A stretch of 14,934 bases of DNA from Acidimicrobiales bacterium (GTDB lineage Bacteria; Actinomycetota; Acidimicrobiia; Acidimicrobiales; Palsa-688). Positions 1-5,744 of the stretch are shown here, in pieces. A model generated the notes under the pieces. The model saw only the letters and a list, made by a program, of their open reading frames with translations. It made no database searches and was not told the origin of the DNA. Within the stretch, counting starts at the first letter, position 1; each line of letters starts with the position of its first letter. The DNA lies in NCBI GenBank assembly GCA_019241495.1, contig JAFAWZ010000062.1, forward strand, positions 1-14,934. Reading direction: 5' to 3'. A program made the position numbers and the translations under genes.

Positions 1-76
1 TCCCCACGGTGAAGCCGCTGAGGATTCCGTTGGCGGCCATCGGCCGAGGGGTTCCGGGCGCGCCCATCTGAACCAT
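1..76 (-). CDS. Possible 5' end of an unidentified gene, cut by the left edge
   Basis: On the minus strand a frame starting with ATG at 76 stays open to the window edge (25 codons, beginning MVQMGAPGTPRPMAANG). Other in-frame ATGs lie at 67 and 40. A purine-rich GGAAAAGGCGGG stretch lies about 10 nt upstream of the first ATG and could be a loose ribosome binding site. The same frame has no stop for more than 200 bases upstream, which in DNA this GC-rich is weak evidence either way. I do not recognise the peptide and give no function. It could simply be non-coding. Confidence 0.25.
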   Translation of the reverse strand, partial: MVQMGAPGTPRPMAANGILSGFTVG

Positions 77-429
77 GGCAGCAACCCGCCTTTTCCGCTG
101 AGTTACTGCTTTGTTACGACTGTGGGTCGTACTCCTCTCAGAGAGGCGGGCCGGCGTGATTCGCGGAGCCCGGCGGCGCTGGTGGGACCGGCCTGTGGAC
201 ACACCTCGGAATTTCCCCAGGTTGTTCCCACAAATCCCCAGCGATTTCCCCTGGCATTCGCGGTCGGTTGTGCTTGGATTATCTCCGGCCGAACGGCCCC
301 GAAAGGAAAACGGTCGGCCCAAAGTCGCTTGAGGGGCATGGGAACTCGAAGCAGCCACCAGAGCCTTCCTGAGCGACGTTGGATGCCAGGTCCGGCGCGG
401 CCCACCGCCAGCCGATTCTGGACGGGCAA
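77..429. other. Non-coding stretch with loosely repeated TTTCCCC words
   Basis: I see no convincing gene here. The open frames have arginine/proline-rich translations typical of random GC-rich DNA. Three related words ending in TCCCC (about 210-220, 232-241 and 243-253) sit close together next to TGTGGACACA (194-203). The latter resembles a single DnaA box on the opposite strand, but one imperfect copy is not evidence of an origin. Confidence 0.4.
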
Positions 430-465
430 GGGGACCCCCAGACGTGCCGCAACCTGGGGGTCCCC
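430..465 (-). terminator. Strong hairpin downstream of the LLM oxidoreductase gene
   Basis: GGGGACCCCCAG (430-441) and CTGGGGGTCCCC (454-465) form a perfect 12-bp stem around a 12-nt loop. It starts about 30 nt after the stop codon of the minus-strand oxidoreductase. There is no U-tract on either side, as is common for hairpin terminators in high-GC actinobacteria. Its role as terminator is inferred from position and stem strength. Confidence 0.7.
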
Positions 466-497
466 TCCTCATCCGCCGAGGCGGTTCCGCTGGGCGC

Positions 498-1334
498 TCA
501 GGTAAGGGTCTGCAGGGCCTTGGCGATCGGCTCAAGCACGGCGGGGCGGTGCGGAGGAGGCAGGTAGACGATCGCCAGATCCAGCCCCTCGGCCGCCAGG
601 CCCGCGATGGTGTCCACCACCTCTCCGGGGTCCCCGTCCGGGCCGAGCCATACGTGGCTGGAGATGGTGATCTCGGCCGGATCCCGGCCGATGTCGCGGC
701 AGTGCTGATGGAGGACGTCGCGCTTGCGGGCCAGCTCTGAGGGAGGGCCACCGACGAAATTCCAGTGATGGGCGTAGCGGGCCGCGGTCTTCAAGGTGCG
801 CCGTTCCCCGCTACCTCCGACGCATATGGGCAGCGGGGACTGGACCGGCTTCGGCTCACACCGAGCCTCATCCAGCTGGTAGAAGCGGCCCGCGAAAGTG
901 GTCGTGGGTCGAGACAAGAGGCCGGTCAGCACTTGACAGGCCTCCTCGAAGCGGTCGCTGCGATCCCGCGGGTTGCCCAGCTCGATGTGGTAAGCGCCGG
1001 CCTCCTCCTCGTTCCAGCCCGCGCCGATACCGAGCTCGAGGCGGCCTCCCGAGATCACGTCGACAGTAGCCGCCATGTTGGCGAGCACCGCCGGGTGACG
1101 GTAGGGGATGCCGGTGACGAGCAGGCCCATCCGCAGGCGGTTGGTGGCCTGGGCGAGTGCGGCGAGGGCCGTCCACCCCTCGAGACAGGGCCCGGTCGAG
1201 TCGGAGTAGATCGGATAGAAGTGGTCGAACAACCATCCGGATTCGAAGACCTCGATGTCGTCCGCGACCCGCCACACGTCGAGCAGGTCGGTCCAGTTGC
1301 TGTTTTGCGGTGAGGTCTTGATGGCGAAGCGCAT
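498..1334 (-). CDS. LLM-class (luciferase-like) F420-dependent oxidoreductase
   Basis: A 278-residue protein of the bacterial luciferase-like monooxygenase superfamily, TIM-barrel enzymes that use F420 or FMN and act in the cytosol. The sequence shows the family order: an N-terminal strand (MRFAIKTSPQ), a WLFDHFYP segment at about 34-41, the LLVTGIPYRHPAVLANMAATVD block near 71-92, the characteristic SGGRLELGIGAGWN at 95-108, and a C-terminal PICVGGSGERRTLKTAARYA region typical of F420-dependent members. Length is normal for the family. In actinobacteria this type is usually F420-linked, but the substrate cannot be told from sequence. The ATG at 1334 is supported by a TAGGTT -10 box ending 6 nt upstream, so the mRNA is probably leaderless. 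It lies alone, divergent from the small membrane protein gene, and ends before a hairpin terminator. Family confident, substrate unknown. Confidence 0.88.
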   Translation of the reverse strand: MRFAIKTSPQNSNWTDLLDVWRVADDIEVFESGWLFDHFYPIYSDSTGPCLEGWTALAALAQATNRLRMGLLVTGIPYRHPAVLANMAATVDVISGGRLELGIGAGWNEEEAGAYHIELGNPRDRSDRFEEACQVLTGLLSRPTTTFAGRFYQLDEARCEPKPVQSPLPICVGGSGERRTLKTAARYAHHWNFVGGPPSELARKRDVLHQHCRDIGRDPAEITISSHVWLGPDGDPGEVVDTIAGLAAEGLDLAIVYLPPPHRPAVLEPIAKALQTLT

Positions 1335-1340
1335 GGCCTC

Positions 1341-1346
1341 AACCTA
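1341..1346 (-). promoter_or_regulatory. -10 box of a leaderless promoter for the LLM oxidoreductase
   Basis: On the minus strand TAGGTT fits the actinobacterial TANNNT -10 and is followed by six bases and then the ATG. This places the expected transcription start at or next to the A of the start codon. No Shine-Dalgarno sequence fits. Confidence 0.55.
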
Positions 1347-1413
1347 CGCCGGTCGTCATGCTCAGGGGTGGGGCTTCATCACGGGGTGGTCCGCCATCGA
1401 CCGGACGGGGGCG

Positions 1414-1419
1414 TACCAT
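1414..1419 (+). promoter_or_regulatory. -10 box of a leaderless promoter for the small membrane protein
   Basis: TACCAT (TANNNT) lies 8 nt before the GTG at 1428. The same TACCAT word stands 7 nt before the LLM gene at 12004. It supports 1428 over the upstream in-frame GTG at 1368. Confidence 0.5.
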
Positions 1420-1427
1420 CCGCATCG

Positions 1428-1829
1428 GTGCCTTCCCTCTGCCCCCATGGCCTGCCTGCCGACCAGTGTCTGATCTGTCCCATGCTGCCGGCAGCAACCG
1501 GCGGCGCCACGCAGACCCGGGCGACTCGGCCCGAGTCGAGGCGGGCCGAGTCGACGCGGGCCGAGTCGAAGAGGGCCAAGTCGAAGAGGGGCGGCCAGGA
1601 GGCGATGGTGGCGGCACGCCCGACCGGGCCGCCGGCCCGGCGGCGATCGATCGGGATGCACCTGACTGGTGTGGTGCTCGGCATCGCGGTGATCGGCGTC
1701 ATCGCCTGGATCGCGGCGGGGGTCGTCTTCGCGGTGCTCCACCTGCTCGAGATCCTGGTCGTGGCGGCCGCGGCCGGCTGGGCTGGCTACCGGTTGGGTC
1801 ACTACCGGGGCCGGCGTTCCCGCCAATAG
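1428..1829 (+). CDS. Small membrane protein with N-terminal Cys/His motif and basic linker
   Basis: A 133-residue protein with the start chosen at GTG 1428. This start leaves the conserved-looking motif at the very N-terminus (MPSLCPHGLPADQCLICPML) and has a -10 box 8 nt upstream. An in-frame GTG at 1368 would add 20 residues of low-complexity sequence. Cys5, His7, Cys14 and Cys17 are spaced like a small metal-binding or zinc-ribbon-like knuckle; similar N-termini with CPHG and CxxC occur in other small actinobacterial proteins. Residues about 25-75 are a highly basic linker containing four tandem five-residue units (ESRRA, ESTRA, ESKRA, KSKRG). The C-terminal 55 residues hold one or two hydrophobic helices (from about GVVLGIAVIGVIAW to ILVVAAAAGWAGY) and end in a basic tail. 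Function unknown. I expect a membrane-anchored protein with a cytosolic metal-binding N-terminus. Confidence 0.62.
   Translation: MPSLCPHGLPADQCLICPMLPAATGGATQTRATRPESRRAESTRAESKRAKSKRGGQEAMVAARPTGPPARRRSIGMHLTGVVLGIAVIGVIAWIAAGVVFAVLHLLEILVVAAAAGWAGYRLGHYRGRRSRQ
1531..1590 (+). repeat. Four tandem copies of a 15-bp coding repeat
   Basis: Units at 1531-1545, 1546-1560, 1561-1575 and 1576-1590 follow the pattern CCGAGTCGAnGCGGG with a few substitutions (AGAGGG in the last two). The period is in frame and encodes the ESxRA repeats in the basic linker of the small membrane protein, so copy number could change without a frameshift. Confidence 0.8.
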
Positions 1830-2075
1830 GTTGCGGGGCCGTGCCTCGCCCGTCGCTGGATGGCGTGTGTCTTTGTGACGCGTGTGAGTCCTTGTGACGC
1901 GTCATCCGCAAATAGTGCGGTTAAGGCGTCACAAAGCGCGGTTCGCGTCACGGAGATGCCGGAGTCGAGTCGAGTCGGGGAGGGGGTCGCGCGTCTGGCG
2001 TCACAAAGATGCGCCGTGAGGGAGGGCCCTACCACATCGACGGCCGGGATCGGGAGGAGCGGACCTGTCTGTGGG
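1830..2075. other. Intergenic region with dyad repeat cluster upstream of phoU
   Basis: This gap between the small membrane protein and phoU holds no convincing ORF. It contains the iterated dyad at 1871-1955, another copy of its motif at 1997-2008, and a GAGTC triplication at 1962-1976. Confidence 0.6.
1871..1955. repeat. 85-bp dyad built from four CTTTGTGACGC motifs with 19-nt spacing
   Basis: CTTTGTGACGC at 1871-1881 and CCTTGTGACGC at 1890-1900 are 19 nt apart on the plus strand. GCGTCACAAAG at 1926-1936 and GCGTCACGGAG at 1945-1955 are the same motif on the minus strand, also 19 nt apart. All pairs are symmetric about position 1913, where CCGCA (1906-1910), AATAG and TGCGG (1916-1920) form a small hairpin. 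TGACGCGTCA (1895-1904) is itself a perfect palindrome. A further copy, GGCGTCACAAAG, lies at 1997-2008. It could be a multi-site operator, a terminator for the upstream gene, or an interspersed repeat. Confidence 0.7.
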
Positions 2076-2081
2076 TATGTT
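2076..2081 (+). promoter_or_regulatory. -10 box of a leaderless phoU promoter
   Basis: TATGTT (TANNNT) ends 8 nt before the phoU GTG at 2090. I see no good -35 and no Shine-Dalgarno sequence next to the GTG. The dyad cluster lies 120-205 bp upstream. Confidence 0.5.
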
Positions 2082-2089
2082 AAGCCTCC

Positions 2090-2782
2090 GTGGAGAGCGA
2101 ATTAGATGGCGAGCCGGAGGAGCCGCGCGAGCTGCGCCAGGGTTATCACGATCGCATCGCCGAGCTGCGCGAGCAGTCCCTCGCCGTCCTGGAGGCGGTC
2201 GTGGCCAGCGCGGCCCGGGCTACCGGGTTCTTGCTGGGTCGGGAGAGCCCCAATCCGGCCCCGTTCACGACCGAGCTGGTCGAGATGACAGAGCTGGTGT
2301 CAACCATCGATACGGAAGTGGTGACTCTGCTCGCTCTGGAGGCGCCGGTGGCGAGAGATCTGCGGGTAGTGCTGGCGGCGCGCGATGTCTCGCAGATCGG
2401 CCTTTTGTGCGTGGGGTTGAGCTCCACCATCGGGACCCGGTCCACCCTCGCCGGCACCATCGCCTCGACCGGCCTGGCCGAGACGATGGAACGGGTCGGG
2501 CAGGTCACCCTGGACCTGTTGGAGGAGGGGCGGGCGGCGTGGAGCGCCCTGGACGAGGACATGGCCTGGTCGACGCTCGAACGGGTCGACGGGGCCAGGC
2601 AGACCCGCCGGCATTTCTTCGCCGAGCTGCTCAAGCTGAACGACGTTCCGATCGAGGCGGCCATGGAGCTTGGCCTGGCGGCGCGCGTCTACGACCGGCT
2701 CATCGACCACGCCGCCGAGCTGGCGGGCCGTGTGGTCTTCGTGGTCAGCGGCCGTACGGCAGTGGTCGGCCCCGGCGAGTAG
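2090..2782 (+). CDS. phoU: PhoU-family phosphate signalling regulator
   Basis: A 230-residue cytosolic helical protein. In the Pho system PhoU links the PstSCAB transporter to the sensor kinase and keeps the regulon off when phosphate is sufficient. The C-terminal half carries the clearest signature: YDRLIDHAAELAGRVVFVVSG (201-221), equivalent to the PhoU ERxxDHAxNIAExVxYxxxG motif, preceded by VDGARQTRRHFFAEL. The N-terminal half has the usual STIDTEVVTLLALEAPVARDLR (71-92), but the first copy of the acidic ERIGD metal-binding motif is replaced by SQIGLLCVG (101-109). Only one of the two metal clusters therefore looks intact. Length is normal. The GTG start is favoured because TATGTT ends 8 nt upstream. 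The gene is on its own promoter and convergent with pstB instead of ending the pst operon, as it does in Escherichia coli. Confidence 0.87.
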   Translation: MESELDGEPEEPRELRQGYHDRIAELREQSLAVLEAVVASAARATGFLLGRESPNPAPFTTELVEMTELVSTIDTEVVTLLALEAPVARDLRVVLAARDVSQIGLLCVGLSSTIGTRSTLAGTIASTGLAETMERVGQVTLDLLEEGRAAWSALDEDMAWSTLERVDGARQTRRHFFAELLKLNDVPIEAAMELGLAARVYDRLIDHAAELAGRVVFVVSGRTAVVGPGE

Positions 2783-2818
2783 GCCAGCGCGGGCGACCAC
2801 ACCTGGGCGGGTGGTCCC

Positions 2819-2874
2819 TCAGAAGCTGTCGCAAAACGCCTTCTCCCTCCCGCGGGTTTGGCGACAGCTTCTCA
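2819..2874 (-). repeat. Short copy (56 bp) of a stop-codon-bearing palindromic element
   Basis: Read on the minus strand it begins TGAGAAGCTGTCGC, where TGA is the pstB stop codon, and ends GCGACAGCTTCTGA. The 12-bp arms at 2821-2832 and 2861-2872 are perfect inverted repeats. The interior carries CCCGCGGGAGGGAGAAGG (complement of 2839-2856), which is identical to 11861-11878 in the second copy. It sits between the convergent phoU and pstB genes, so it probably also works as a bidirectional terminator. Confidence 0.88.
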
Positions 2875-3735
2875 GCCAAAGCGGCCGGTGATGTAGTCGT
2901 CCGTGCGCTGGTCGGTGGGGGAGGTGAAGATCTGGTGGGTGGTGCCCATCTCCACCAGCACACCCGTTCGGACGCCCTGCGAGTCGTCGACGTTGAAGAA
3001 GGCGGTGCGGTCCGACACCCGGGCCGCCTGCTGCATGTTGTGGGTCACCACCACGATCGTGTAGTCCTTCTTCAGCTCTGACATGAGGTCCTCGATCCGG
3101 ATGGTGGCGAGGGGGTCGAGGGCGGAGGCGGGCTCGTCCATCAGGATGACTTCCGGCTTGACGGCTATGGCCCGGGCGATGCACAGGCGCTGCTGCTGTC
3201 CCCCGGAGAGGCTGAAGGCGCTGGCCTTCAGCTTCCCCTTCACCTCGTCCCACAGGGCGGCCCGGGTCAGGCATTCCTCGACCAGGTCGTCCATGTTCAC
3301 CTTCATGCCATTCACCTTGGGCGCGATTGCGATGTTGTCGTAGATCGACTTGGGGAACGGGTTCGGCTTCTGGAAGACCATGCCGATGCGCCGCCGCAGC
3401 TCTATGGCGGCCAGGGACGGGTCGTAGATCGGCTTGCCGGCGAAGTCGATGCGTCCCCGCACCCGGGTGCCGGCGATCAGGTCGTTCAGACGGTTGAGAC
3501 AGCGCAGGAAAGTCGTCTTCCCGCATCCCGACGGGCCTATCAGGGCGGTGATCTCGTTGCGCCCGATCTTCATGTTGACTCCCCGCAGGGCCTGGTGGGA
3601 ACCGTAGTAGAAGTCGAGGTTCTCCACCACGAACACCGGATTCTCCATCTCGGCCGGAACCGGCGGCCCGACGGTGGTCACCTCGGGGCGGCGGGCTTGC
3701 GATTCGGTCACCGCGGAAGTCGTCTGCTCGGACAT
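2872..3735 (-). CDS. pstB: Phosphate ABC transporter ATP-binding protein PstB
   Basis: A 287-residue ATPase that powers phosphate import through PstA/PstC at the inner face of the membrane. All nucleotide-binding motifs are present: Walker A GPSGCGKTT (67-75), Q-loop FQKPNPFP (121-128), signature LSGGQQQR (176-183), Walker B VILMDEP (196-202) and the switch histidine VVTHNM (His232). PstB-specific sequences such as FQKPNPFPKSIYDNIA and the C-terminal DDYITGRFG are clear. The N-terminus is about 30 residues longer than in E. coli PstB, with a variable low-complexity extension. The ATG at 3735 has GAAAGGTGA about 9 nt upstream. It is the last gene of pstSCAB, 69 bp after pstA. Its TGA stop is also the first three bases of the palindromic element at 2819-2874. 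Confidence 0.97.
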   Translation of the reverse strand: MSEQTTSAVTESQARRPEVTTVGPPVPAEMENPVFVVENLDFYYGSHQALRGVNMKIGRNEITALIGPSGCGKTTFLRCLNRLNDLIAGTRVRGRIDFAGKPIYDPSLAAIELRRRIGMVFQKPNPFPKSIYDNIAIAPKVNGMKVNMDDLVEECLTRAALWDEVKGKLKASAFSLSGGQQQRLCIARAIAVKPEVILMDEPASALDPLATIRIEDLMSELKKDYTIVVVTHNMQQAARVSDRTAFFNVDDSQGVRTGVLVEMGTTHQIFTSPTDQRTDDYITGRFG

Positions 3736-3804
3736 GCGAGGTCTTCACCTTTCAGCGGGGAGGCCGGAGGACGCCGGTCATGAGATGGTGTCACGAGATG
3801 GCGG

Positions 3805-4650
3805 TCACAGGGACATTCGGGCGGTGTTGCGCCGCGCCCGGCCCGCCACGATGCGGCCGGCCACGATCAACACGATCAGGATAACGAGGCTCACCAGGGC
3901 AGCGGCTGCGGATGTGGCGTGAGGCCGCTTTCCCGGCAGGGCCAGGTCGGTGAAGATGACGTTGGTGAGGTACGGGACCTGCTGGTGGAACAGTTGGAGC
4001 CTGGGGTTATGGTCGCTGAAGCCGGCGGTGAACAGCAGGGGCGCCAGCTCACCGGTGGATATGGCCAGGGCCACGATCAAGCCGCTGGTGATGGCGGGCA
4101 GGGCGGTCGGCACGAGGATGCGGCCCAGAGTGGAGTAGCGGGGCATGCCGAGGCCGGCCGCTCCCTCCCGGAGCACGGAGGGCACCTGCCGCAAGGCCAC
4201 CTCGGTGGTCTTGACGATGTAAGGCATCACCAGGACCGACAGGGCGATCACCGCAGCCAGGAGGGAGTACCCCCAGTGGAACTGCACCACCAAGGTGATG
4301 TAGCCGATGTAGCCGATCACGATCGACGGCATGCCGGCCAGCACCTCGGAGAAGAAGCGCAGAACCTTCTCCGACCGGCCGCTCGCGAACTCGGCCAGGT
4401 ACACGCCCGCGGCCACCCCGATGGTGCCGGCCACGATCAGCACGCCGAGCAGCAGGAGAAGGGTCCCGAGGATGGCGTTCTGGATGCCGATGCCTTTGGT
4501 CGTTTGGCTGAACAACGACCACCCGACGGCCGGGGCGGCCTGGTGGGCCACGCTGATCAGCATCGACACGGAGGGGGCGGCGATGAGGGCGAAGGCCAGG
4601 AAGCAAAAGCCCCAGAACAGCCGGTCGGTGACGGCCCGCCGTGTTCTCAT
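3805..4650 (-). CDS. pstA: Phosphate ABC transporter permease PstA
   Basis: A 281-residue inner-membrane permease that pairs with PstC to form the phosphate channel. It shows about six hydrophobic helices, starting with LFWGFCFLAFALIAAPSV and ending with AALVSLVILIVLIVAGRIVAG, and the AGMPSIVIGYIGYITLV segment typical of PstA. The cytoplasmic coupling (EAA-like) loop that docks on PstB reads EGAAGLGMPRYSTLGRILVP (about residues 181-200). The open frame continues upstream inside pstC, but the ATG at 4650 is the natural start. It shares one base with the pstC stop (TGATG), a typical translational-coupling arrangement. A phosphate-specific STGELAPLLFTAGF region follows the EAA loop. Confidence 0.95.
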   Translation of the reverse strand: MRTRRAVTDRLFWGFCFLAFALIAAPSVSMLISVAHQAAPAVGWSLFSQTTKGIGIQNAILGTLLLLLGVLIVAGTIGVAAGVYLAEFASGRSEKVLRFFSEVLAGMPSIVIGYIGYITLVVQFHWGYSLLAAVIALSVLVMPYIVKTTEVALRQVPSVLREGAAGLGMPRYSTLGRILVPTALPAITSGLIVALAISTGELAPLLFTAGFSDHNPRLQLFHQQVPYLTNVIFTDLALPGKRPHATSAAAALVSLVILIVLIVAGRIVAGRARRNTARMSL

Positions 4651-5708
4651 CACACCCCCCGGCCGACCGGGAGGGCCTGATCGGCAAAGCGGCGGGTCAA
4701 GAGGCGGCCACCGAAGTTGGTCAGGATGGTCACGGCCAGGAGCACCAGGCCCACCTGGGCCAGGGCGTGCACGGCCATACCGGTCGGGTCGGTGAGGGCC
4801 GAGTCCAAGAACGCCGCGATGGTGGCCGCCATGGTCGAGAACGGGGCGAAGATGCTGTGGGGGTAGATGTTGAGGGCGTTGCCGGAGATGATGAGCACGG
4901 CAATGGTCTCCCCGAGGGCCCGAGCCCAGCCCAGCACCGCGGCGGCGATGATCCCGGTCCGGACGTAGGGGATGGTGACGTAGCGCACCGTCTCCGAGGG
5001 GGTGAGGCCCAGGGCTACGGCCCCTTCCTTGGCGACCGTCGGCACCGACCGGACCAGCTCCCGGGTGATCGAGGCGATGATCGGGATGATCATCACGGCC
5101 AGCACCACCGAGGCGGTGGCCAGGCCCTCGCCGGCCCCGGTGTGGCCGGACAGCCAAGGAATGCCGAGGCTGTCCACCCACTTGTAGACGGTGCGGGACA
5201 GGAGGGGCCCGAAGGTGTAGACGCCCCACAGGCCGAACACGACGCTGGGGATGCCGGCCAGCAGCTCGAGGAAGATGCCCAGAGTGCCTTGGATGCGCTG
5301 GGGCAGCTTCTCGACCAGCAGGATGGCGCCGGCTACCGACACGGGCACGGCCAGGATGAGGGCGAACACCGACGACAGGAGGGTGCCGACCAGGAGGGGC
5401 AACACCCCGTAGCTGGCGCCGTGGGGCGCCGCGTAGCCCCGTTTGTGCTGGATCGGGGCGTACAGGTTGCCGATGGTGAAGGTCTTCGAGGTGAAGAAGT
5501 GCCACCCGTTGAAGATGATGGCTGGGTAGGCCTCCTTCACCATCTGGTAGGCGAGGAAGGCCAGGGCCAGGGTGGGGATCAGCCCGGCGACAGTGAGCGC
5601 CGCCCCCAGGGCCCGGTCGGGGCCGGTCAGCTCGGACCGGCGGCGGCTCCGAGCCGACAGGCTCGGAGCGACGGCCGGCTCGCGCCGTTCTTCAAGTACC
5701 GAGGCCAA
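4650..5708 (-). CDS. pstC: Phosphate ABC transporter permease PstC
   Basis: A 352-residue inner-membrane permease, partner of PstA. It has a soluble N-terminal stretch of about 30 residues, then a first helix (ALTVAGLIPTLALAFLAY), a periplasmic segment with FNGWHFFTSKTF typical of PstC, a core helix (LLVGTLLSSVFALILAVPVS), the FLELLAGIPSVVFGLWG motif, and the EAA-like loop EGAVALGLTPSETVRYVTIP followed by ARALGETIAVLIISGN. All are standard PstC landmarks. The start is a TTG at 5708 with GGAGGG a few bases upstream; no better in-frame start is seen. The gene begins 36 bp after pstS and overlaps pstA by one base. Confidence 0.95.
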   Translation of the reverse strand: MASVLEERREPAVAPSLSARSRRRSELTGPDRALGAALTVAGLIPTLALAFLAYQMVKEAYPAIIFNGWHFFTSKTFTIGNLYAPIQHKRGYAAPHGASYGVLPLLVGTLLSSVFALILAVPVSVAGAILLVEKLPQRIQGTLGIFLELLAGIPSVVFGLWGVYTFGPLLSRTVYKWVDSLGIPWLSGHTGAGEGLATASVVLAVMIIPIIASITRELVRSVPTVAKEGAVALGLTPSETVRYVTIPYVRTGIIAAAVLGWARALGETIAVLIISGNALNIYPHSIFAPFSTMAATIAAFLDSALTDPTGMAVHALAQVGLVLLAVTILTNFGGRLLTRRFADQALPVGRGV

Positions 5709-5744
5709 GGACCCTCCCGTTGAGCACCTCCGGCAATGCCGAGA

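Noticed and set aside
194..203. DnaA-box-like TGTGGACACA near the left edge
   Set aside because: Only one imperfect copy; no cluster and no dnaA/dnaN neighbourhood, so no origin is claimed.
1893..1933. TGTGA and TCACA words as a CRP-type operator
   Set aside because: A CRP site needs the two half-sites separated by six bases; here they are about 30 bases apart. The words are part of the longer CTTTGTGACGC motif.
1871..2008. CRISPR-like array
   Set aside because: Repeats are short, in both orientations, and spacers are too short and unequal; no cas genes are in the window.
2071..3081. Plus-strand open frame (336 codons) running through phoU and into pstB
   Set aside because: Out of frame with phoU, Arg/Gly-rich, and it crosses the palindromic element and the end of pstB.
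4641..5723. Long plus-strand open frame (360 codons) opposite pstC
   Set aside because: Its translation is Gly/Gln/Asp/His-rich low complexity and it is exactly antisense to a well-supported permease gene; it is a GC-driven shadow.
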